Source of the DNA: DASQWC01 sp035640475
GTDB taxonomy: Bacteria > Actinomycetota > JAICYB01
Direction: 5' to 3'
NCBI GenBank assembly: GCA_035640475.1
Contig: DASQWC010000122.1
Span: 1-37,552 of the forward strand
DNA: 37,552 bases
In this document: positions 32,802 to 37,552 of the stretch, in pieces
How positions within the stretch are numbered: the first letter of the stretch is position 1
How the letters are laid out: each line of letters starts with the position of its first letter
Notes under the pieces: generated by a model
Told to the model about the DNA's origin: nothing
The model's input: only the letters and a program-made list of their open reading frames with translations
Database searches by the model: none
Program-made: the position numbers and the translations under genes

Positions 32802-33860
32802 GTGATCGCGCTCCCCGAGCTCGCTCCGGCACGACCCCCGTGCTCCCAAGCAGAACGCGCCGGTGCCGAGTCGCTGCAGGACTCGCTCGGGCGTGTCGGG
32901 CTCGCCGGACGCATCGAATCGCTGCGCGCGCCGACGAGCCCGGCGTGGGTGCCGCTGCTACGCGCGCTGCTGCGCGTGTGGGCGGTCGCGCTCGTCGCCG
33001 CATACCGGCCCGTTCCGGCGATCGTGCTCGCAGCGCTCGCCGTCGCGTCGGGATTCCCATCGTTGTCGGCGCTCATTCGGTACCTCCCGCTGCTCGGGAA
33101 CGAGACGCAGAACGTCGTCGCCAGCGTCGAAGGGACGCAGAGCAATGCCAAGCCGCTGATCGCCGTTGCGCACGTCGACACGCATCCGCTCGCGACCGCT
33201 CCCATGAGCAAAGCGCGCTCGGCACTGGCCGCAGCGTTTGGATGGGGAACGCTGGCCGCCGCCGTCGTCGGCCGTCCCGACATGACGGTGTGGCGCGTCG
33301 TGCTCACGCTCTTCGCCGTCGAGTCACTCTTTACGCTTGCATGGCTGGCGAGGCGGGAGCTGTCGGTCACCAGCGAGATGCCCGACGACAACACGTCGGG
33401 CCTTCTTGCGCTCGTCAGCCTCGCGATGCTCCTCAACGATCACCGGCCTCTCCGCAACGTTTGGATCGTCGGCTCGGGTGCCGGGACGTCCGGCGGTCAC
33501 GGGCTCGTCGAGTTCCTTCGCCGGAACAAGGACTTGCGCGAGAGCTGGGTCGTCGAGATCGATACGCTGGGCGCCGGAGAGGTGGTCGCGTCGCCGCTGA
33601 CACCCCGGTTCCCGGGTCCGGGCACGCCCCCGTCGCTCATCCGAGCGCTGGTCGCCGCGTCCAGGCAGACCGGCGATCCGCTCAGCGTTCGCCGCATCCG
33701 CCGCGCGCATTCGGACGCGCGGGCTGCGCTCCGTCTCCGGACCGGCGCGATCACCCTCACCGCCGGGCTCAGTCACCCGGCCGGCCAGCGGGGACCGGAT
33801 CCCGCCAACGCCGAACGAGCGGCGCGCGTGGTCGACCGTCTCGCGCGTTCGGAGGACTAG
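32802..33860 (+). CDS. M28-like membrane protein lacking catalytic glutamates
   Basis: 352 aa. Two or three transmembrane helices lie near residues 50-90 and near 140-190. The peptidase M28 scaffold is visible in order: AHVDTHP, SEMPDDNTSGLLALVSLAMLL, VWIVGSGAGTSGGHGLVEFL, WVVEIDTLGAGE, and a late basic segment with HSDAR. In active M28 enzymes the third motif carries a Glu-Glu pair (GxEExGL); here it is GAGTSGGHGL, so the general base is missing. It may be a binding pseudo-enzyme. GTG 32802 is the only start near the divergent promoter. Confidence 0.65.
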   Translation: MIALPELAPARPPCSQAERAGAESLQDSLGRVGLAGRIESLRAPTSPAWVPLLRALLRVWAVALVAAYRPVPAIVLAALAVASGFPSLSALIRYLPLLGNETQNVVASVEGTQSNAKPLIAVAHVDTHPLATAPMSKARSALAAAFGWGTLAAAVVGRPDMTVWRVVLTLFAVESLFTLAWLARRELSVTSEMPDDNTSGLLALVSLAMLLNDHRPLRNVWIVGSGAGTSGGHGLVEFLRRNKDLRESWVVEIDTLGAGEVVASPLTPRFPGPGTPPSLIRALVAASRQTGDPLSVRRIRRAHSDARAALRLRTGAITLTAGLSHPAGQRGPDPANAERAARVVDRLARSED

Positions 33861-35194
33861 ACGCCGGTATAGCTCGCGAACTTCGTGTAGTTCTGCAGGA
33901 AGGTCAGCTTGAGCCGTCCCACCGGACCGTTGCGATGCTTCGATAGCAGGATCTCGACCGTTCCCTTGTCCGGTGAGTCGGGATTGTAGACCTCGTCGCG
34001 ATAGATGAAGATCACGAGATCCGCGTCCTGTTCGATCGCGCCGGACTCGCGGAGGTCGGCAAGCATTGGTCGCTTGTCCTGACGAGCTTCGACCGCCCGC
34101 GACAGCTGCGAGACCGCGATAACAGGCACCTCGAGCTCGCGGGCGAGGATCTTCAGCGACCGCGAGATCTCAGAGATCTCCTGCTGACGATTCTCCGAAC
34201 GCCGCGGCCCGCTCATCAGCTGCAGGTAGTCGACGATCACCAATCCGAGCCCGTGCTTCTGCTTGAGCCGCCGGGCCTTCGCGCGGATCTCGAGAACCGT
34301 CACGGCCTCCGTGTCATCGATGTAGACCGGCGCATCGGCCAATCTGCCGACGGCCGTCGCGAGCCGCGACCAGTCCTGGTCGGAAAGATTACCGGTGCGC
34401 AGCTTGTGAACGTCGACGAGCGCTTCAGCACAGACAAGGCGCTGGACGAGCTCCATCTTCGACATCTCGAGCGAGAAGATCGCGACGGGGACTCCGTGCT
34501 CGGTCGCCGCTTGCTGGGCGATGTTCAACGCGAAGGACGTCTTCCCGAAGCTCGGGCGCGCAGCGACGATGACGAGGTTGGACGGCTGCAACCCGCTCGT
34601 GAGGTTGTCGAGATCGATGAAACCGGACGGCACGCCGGTCACGCTCGCGCCGCGCAGCTGTAACGCTTCAACTTGCTCGAGGTGCTCGTGAAGCAGATCG
34701 CGAATGTGCGCGAACCTGTCGCCGAGCCGCCGTTGTGCGACGGAGAAGATCATCTGCTCGACTTGGTCGACGATGTTGTCGACGTCGTCGGACGACTCGA
34801 ACGCCATCGCCGCCGCCTGCTGCGTAGCTTCGATCATCCGGCGTAGGAGCGCCGTCTCCTCGACGATGCGCGCGTAGTACGAAGCGTTGGACGCCGCCGG
34901 CACCGAGTTGACGAGGTGGAACAGATACGGCTTGCCGCCGACTTCCTCCAGCGCTCCGGCACGGCGGAGCTCTTCGGCCGCCGTGACCGAGTCGACGGCC
35001 TCGCCCCGTCCGAAGAGCGAAACGACACTCTCGAAGATCCGTCGGTGAGCCGGCTTGTAAAAGTCGTCGGAGCGCAGCTTCTCGAGAACGTCGGAGATGG
35101 ACGTCTCGGAGAGGAGCATTGCGCCGAGGACCGACTCTTCGGCCTCGACCGAATGCGGCGGAACCCGCTGCGACGTCTGCTGAAGGGTGGTCAC
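33857..35194 (-). CDS. dnaB: Replicative DNA helicase DnaB
   Basis: Hexameric helicase of the replication fork, 445 aa, no intein. The N-terminal primase-interaction domain starts RVPPHSVEAEESVLGAMLL. The RecA-like domain shows Walker A ARPSFGKTSFALN, FSLEMSKMELVQRL, Walker B VIVDYLQLMSG, LSRAVEARQDKRPMLADLRESGAIEQDADLV and the arginine-finger region KHRNGPVG. The GTG at 35194 was chosen as the start. It is the last gene of the ssb-rpsF-rpsR-rplI-dnaB set, after a 203-nt gap. The stop overlaps that of the M28-like gene by CTAG. Confidence 0.97.
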   Translation of the reverse strand: MTTLQQTSQRVPPHSVEAEESVLGAMLLSETSISDVLEKLRSDDFYKPAHRRIFESVVSLFGRGEAVDSVTAAEELRRAGALEEVGGKPYLFHLVNSVPAASNASYYARIVEETALLRRMIEATQQAAAMAFESSDDVDNIVDQVEQMIFSVAQRRLGDRFAHIRDLLHEHLEQVEALQLRGASVTGVPSGFIDLDNLTSGLQPSNLVIVAARPSFGKTSFALNIAQQAATEHGVPVAIFSLEMSKMELVQRLVCAEALVDVHKLRTGNLSDQDWSRLATAVGRLADAPVYIDDTEAVTVLEIRAKARRLKQKHGLGLVIVDYLQLMSGPRRSENRQQEISEISRSLKILARELEVPVIAVSQLSRAVEARQDKRPMLADLRESGAIEQDADLVIFIYRDEVYNPDSPDKGTVEILLSKHRNGPVGRLKLTFLQNYTKFASYTGV

Positions 35195-35313
35195 AGGGTT
35201 AGAACGCGTGTTCGAGAACTCTTGGACACCCTAGCGGTACCCCCCGACATCGACGGTCGGCGCAGTGGCATTTCGGATCTCTTGCGCCGGCCCCCTAGCC
35301 TCGGCGGGACGCC

Positions 35314-35378
35314 TGTGGACGCGCAAGAGGACAGAGCCTCGTTTACGCCTGGAATCCCTGTGGACGACCTGTGGACGA
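35314..35378 (+). promoter_or_regulatory. Three DnaA-box-like 9-mers between rplI and dnaB
   Basis: TGTGGACG occurs at 35314, 35359 and 35370; the last two are 11 bp apart and read TGTGGACGA. The complement (TCGTCCACA) differs at one base from the actinobacterial DnaA box TTGTCCACA. No AT-rich unwinding element is nearby. Possible regulatory or DnaA-titrating sites. Confidence 0.5.
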
Positions 35379-35397
35379 ACCCCGGCCGATGACGGGC

Positions 35398-35859
35398 CTA
35401 GGTCGCCGGTCCTTCGACGACTTCCACCGTGACCTGCGCTTCCACGTCGCCGTAGATGGGGATCCGCACTTCGTGCATTCCGAGGTGCCTGATCGGCTCC
35501 GCCAGCTCGATGGCGTGTCGGTCGATCTGCGTTCCCGAGGCGGCCGCGATTGCTTCGGCGACCTGGGCGGCGGTCACCGATCCGAACAGGCGGCCGTCAG
35601 GACCCGCCTGCGCGGTTACGACGAGCGGCTTGCTCTCGAGGACCGTCTTGAGCTCTTCCGCCTGCGCGCGCTCGCGCCCCTCACGAGCCGTCCTGCTCGT
35701 CCGCCACGTCTCGGCGTGACGGAGGTTGCCCTTGGTGGCGGCAACGGCCAGACCCCGAGGAAGCAGATAATTGCGCGCGTACCCGCCGGCGACCGTCACC
35801 ACATCACCGGCATCGCCGAGCTTGGGCACAGCCTCGCGAAGGATGATCTTCATTCGCAT
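35398..35859 (-). CDS. rplI: 50S ribosomal protein L9
   Basis: Large-subunit protein, 153 aa. The N-terminal rRNA-binding domain MKIILREAVPKLGDAGDVVTVAGGYARNYLLPRGLA is followed by the connecting helix (NLRHAETWRTSRTAREGRERAQAEEL) and C-terminal domain (DGRLFGSVTAAQVAEAI). ATG 35859 has GAGG five bases upstream; the ATG at 35853 is an alternative. It follows rpsR by a 7-nt gap. Confidence 0.97.
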   Translation of the reverse strand: MRMKIILREAVPKLGDAGDVVTVAGGYARNYLLPRGLAVAATKGNLRHAETWRTSRTAREGRERAQAEELKTVLESKPLVVTAQAGPDGRLFGSVTAAQVAEAIAAASGTQIDRHAIELAEPIRHLGMHEVRIPIYGDVEAQVTVEVVEGPAT

Positions 35860-35866
35860 GGTTGCC

Positions 35867-36142
35867 TCATCGGACCGTGTACGGCATCAAGGCCATCTCG
35901 CGGGCATTCTTCACGGCGAGCGCGATGTCGCGCTGGTGTCGCGCACAGCTTCCGGTAACGCGGCGCGCCCTGATCTTTCCCCGATCGGACACGAAGCGGC
36001 GCAACAGCGCAGTGTCCTTGTAGTCGATGTAGGCGACTTTCTCTTTGCAGAAGTAGCAGACCTTCGGTCGTCCGCGACGGAGCGGCCCGCCCTTGCGGTC
36101 GCCTCGCTCCTTGCGGTCCTTGGATCCACGGTCGCGCGGCAT
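35867..36142 (-). CDS. rpsR: 30S ribosomal protein S18
   Basis: Small-subunit protein, 91 aa. A basic N-terminus precedes CYFCKEKVAYIDYKDTALLRRFVSDRGKIRARRVTGSCARHQRDIALAVKNAREMALMPY, the standard S18 core. Cys in CYFC and later SCARH indicates the zinc-binding (C+) form. The ATG overlaps the rpsF stop by one base. Confidence 0.97.
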   Translation of the reverse strand: MPRDRGSKDRKERGDRKGGPLRRGRPKVCYFCKEKVAYIDYKDTALLRRFVSDRGKIRARRVTGSCARHQRDIALAVKNAREMALMPYTVR

Positions 36143-36444
36143 CAGGTGCTCCTCGTCCGAACATCACGACGGACGGTCTTGGCACGAACGAGCCCCTCCA
36201 CGAAAGGCAAAGCAGCTTCGAGCTCTGCCCGCTTCCCGGGATCGAGGTCGTAGGAGCAGACGGCGTAAAAGCCTTCCGAGTGGGGACCCATCTCGTACGC
36301 GAGCTTGCGCCGGCCCCAACGCTCGATGTTCCCCATCTGCCCGCCACGCTCGGCGACGAGCGTGCTGAACCGATCGATGGTGGCGCTGATCTCGGCGTCC
36401 TCGCGCCGAGCGTCGAGCAAAAGCAGCGTTTCGTACGGACGCAC
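36142..36444 (-). CDS. rpsF: 30S ribosomal protein S6
   Basis: Partner of S18 on the ribosome, 100 aa. It starts MRPYETLLLLDARREDAEI, with the GGQMGNIERWGRRKLAYEM and EGFYAVCSYDLDP regions typical of S6. GTG 36444 is preceded by GAGGAGGG. It has no long acidic tail. A stable hairpin lies in the leader (36469-36491), where S6:S18 feedback elements are often found. Confidence 0.96.
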   Translation of the reverse strand: MRPYETLLLLDARREDAEISATIDRFSTLVAERGGQMGNIERWGRRKLAYEMGPHSEGFYAVCSYDLDPGKRAELEAALPFVEGLVRAKTVRRDVRTRST

Positions 36445-36468
36445 CTGCGCCCTCCTCTGGTCTGAGCG

Positions 36469-36491
36469 GCTCCCGGCCTCGTGCCGGGAGC
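36469..36491 (-). promoter_or_regulatory. Perfect 9-bp hairpin between ssb and rpsF
   Basis: GCTCCCGGC (36469-36477), a 5-nt loop, and GCCGGGAGC (36483-36491). No T run follows on the minus strand, so it is not a simple intrinsic terminator; it may be part of an rpsF leader (S6:S18-type) or an mRNA-stability element. Confidence 0.55.
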
Positions 36492-36539
36492 AGAAGAGCT
36501 ATAGGAGACGTTAGCAGAGCCCGGGGCGCTGCGCGTCCT

Positions 36540-36998
36540 CTAGAACGGGGGCTCTTCGTCGGCCGTTGAGCCGTTCTCCGAGCCGCTCCCGCCAGCACCG
36601 CCCGCAAAGGCTGGAACCTCGCCGCCTTCGGAGCGGCTCGTCTTCGTGACGCTCGCGGTCGCCCACTCGAGCGAGGGCCCGACGTTCTCGACCTCGACCT
36701 CGGTGACCGAACGGCGCTGGCCCTCGGGCGTCTCCCAGGAACGCTGGCGCAGACGTCCGACGACGAGCGCGCGCGTGCCCTTGGTGAGCGACTCGGCTGC
36801 GTTCTCGGCCTGCTGGCGCCACACGTTGCAGCGGATGAACGACGTCTCACCGTCCTTCCACTCGCCCGTGGCTGGATCGCGCTGGCGCCGGTTGACGGCG
36901 ACGGTGAACGTCGCGACCGGTACGCCGGAGGGCGTGTAGCGCAGCTCCGGATCGTCGGTGAGGTTACCGACCAAGATCACCTGATTGCCGATGGCCAT
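36540..36998 (-). CDS. ssb: Single-stranded DNA-binding protein
   Basis: Binds ssDNA during replication and repair, 152 aa. The OB-fold core runs from MAIGNQVILVGNLTDDPELRYTPSGVPVATFTVAVNRR through FIRCNVWRQQAENAAESLTKGTRALVVGRL, then a Gly/Ser-rich linker and the conserved acidic protein-interaction tip DEEPPF. AAGGGGG precedes the ATG. It lies upstream of rpsF, instead of the more common place between rpsF and rpsR. Confidence 0.97.
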   Translation of the reverse strand: MAIGNQVILVGNLTDDPELRYTPSGVPVATFTVAVNRRQRDPATGEWKDGETSFIRCNVWRQQAENAAESLTKGTRALVVGRLRQRSWETPEGQRRSVTEVEVENVGPSLEWATASVTKTSRSEGGEVPAFAGGAGGSGSENGSTADEEPPF

Positions 36999-37121
36999 TT
37001 CGGGCCCCCTTCTCTACGACCGAGGAAGAAGCGCGCCCCCCTTGGACGCCTCGTCGGGTGCACGCTATCACCGGCATAGGACACTTACGCATTGCGCGCT
37101 CCCGCGCGCTCCCAGTTGATC

Positions 37122-37165
37122 GGGGGCGCTCACGCGCGCTTCGCGCGCTGCGCCCCCCGAACCCC
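37122..37165 (-). repeat. Inverted copy of the GC-rich repeat core with nested hairpin
   Basis: The minus strand at 37165-37147 reads GGGGTTCGGGGGGCGCAGC, matching the 29,4xx repeats apart from one extra G. It forms one side of a nested hairpin: GGGGGCGC (37122-37129) with GCGCCCCC (37150-37157), and inside it GCGCGC-TTC-GCGCGC (37134-37148). The rest of 37001-37228 holds only the ssb leader and no recognisable gene. Confidence 0.65.
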
Positions 37166-37228
37166 CCGCGGAAACAGTTGGGAAATTGCTTTGGCGTGTG
37201 GTGCTGATCCGCACGTGTTCCGGAAAAC

Positions 37229-37260
37229 GAAGAAGGGGCCCGGTGAAGGGCCCCCTCTTC
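37229..37260 (-). terminator. Rho-independent terminator of the LPXTG gene
   Basis: Stem 37229-37241 pairs with 37248-37260 at 12 of 13 positions around a 6-nt loop. On the minus strand a T4 run follows. It lies 23 bp past the stop codon. Confidence 0.85.
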
Positions 37261-37283
37261 CGCGCGAAGCGCTTGGGTTTCGC

Positions 37284-37552
37284 TTACGCCACAGCCAGGC
37301 GCAGCCTGCGCAGCAGCACGCCACCGCCGGCGAGTGCGGCCAGACCGATCGCTGCGAAGTCCTCGATGTGCATTCCCGTCTTCGGGAGCTTCTTCTCCGC
37401 CGGCGCCGGTGCCGTCGTCGGTGCCGGTTCACGGAGCACCCCGATAGCCGGGAGATCCATGAGGTGCAAACCGTTCTTGTCCTTACAGATGGGCAGCGCC
37501 GGGAGGTCCATGACCATCTCGACGCAATCCTCGGGCGCGTCCGGGGGGATAT
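37284..37552 (-). CDS. LPXTG-anchored surface protein, C-terminal part (partial)
   Basis: C-terminal fragment of a cell-wall protein whose 5' part lies beyond the right edge. The frame is open to the edge, and the residues before the first Met (PPDAPEDCVEMV) read as protein, so that Met is not the start. Two similar short segments occur (VMDLPALPICKDK and LMDLPAIGVL). A Pro/Ala/Thr linker is followed by a sorting signal: LPKTG, a hydrophobic helix FAAIGLAALAGGGVLL and the basic RRLRL end. It implies a class of sortase in this organism. Confidence 0.8.
   Translation of the reverse strand, partial: IPPDAPEDCVEMVMDLPALPICKDKNGLHLMDLPAIGVLREPAPTTAPAPAEKKLPKTGMHIEDFAAIGLAALAGGGVLLRRLRLAVA

Noticed and set aside
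35195..35397. Chromosomal origin at the DnaA-like boxes
   Set aside because: No AT-rich unwinding region, no dnaA or dnaN nearby and only three imperfect boxes.
321..36850. Many long open frames antisense to or overlapping the genes called here
   Set aside because: High GC removes stop codons; their products are Arg/Pro/Ala-rich without motifs and they shadow well-supported genes.

Overview
The window is high-GC, very compactly packed DNA that reads as a chromosome segment of an Actinomycetota bacterium, probably an uncultured or poorly studied lineage. The evidence is a SenX3/RegX3-type two-component pair, 11-bp direct-repeat PHO boxes like those bound by Streptomyces PhoP, an HspR-type MerR repressor inside the dnaK operon, a mycothiol-type ArsC sequence, actinobacterial-style Dcd, sortase-type tails on surface proteins, and frequent GTG starts. 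The lineage call is inference. I saw no phage, insertion sequence or CRISPR array.

Bases 1-21,500 form a phosphate island. It holds two Pst importers: pstS1 (cut by the left edge) facing pstC1A1B1, and a collinear pstS2C2A2B2. It also holds the sensor kinase/response regulator pair, phoU, a secreted purple-acid-type phosphatase, an ArsC-like protein, an MptpB-like phosphatase, and a polyphosphate set (ppk, CHAD protein, SixA-like phosphatase, ppx). purA, an M23 peptidase and a small unknown gene are embedded in it. Five intergenic regions carry GTTCAC-type repeats in exact 11-bp register (before pstC1, phoR, pstS2, the phosphatase and ppx), so the island looks like one PhoP/RegX3 regulon covering scavenging, uptake, signalling and polyphosphate storage or mobilisation.

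Bases 21,670-28,140 are a minus-strand chaperone operon, dnaK-grpE-dnaJ-hspR-clpB. Its promoter overlaps a near-perfect CIRCE element, although the operon encodes HspR. Bases 28,150-31,600 hold a DUF192 lipoprotein, a uracil-DNA-glycosylase-fold protein that appears to lack the catalytic motifs, and a large EtfD/HdrD-like membrane iron-sulfur oxidoreductase. Then come dcd, tRNA-Gly(CCC), a zinc-ribbon protein, a small membrane protein and an M28-like protein missing its catalytic glutamates.

Bases 33,857-37,000 are a minus-strand replication/ribosome cluster in the order ssb-rpsF-rpsR-rplI-dnaB, with DnaA-box-like 9-mers ahead of dnaB. The window ends in the C-terminal part of an LPXTG surface protein behind a clear terminator.

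Genes are packed by 1-nt TGATG and 4-nt GTGA overlaps within operons. Four convergent pairs overlap by exactly the four bases CTAA or CTAG at their stop codons.
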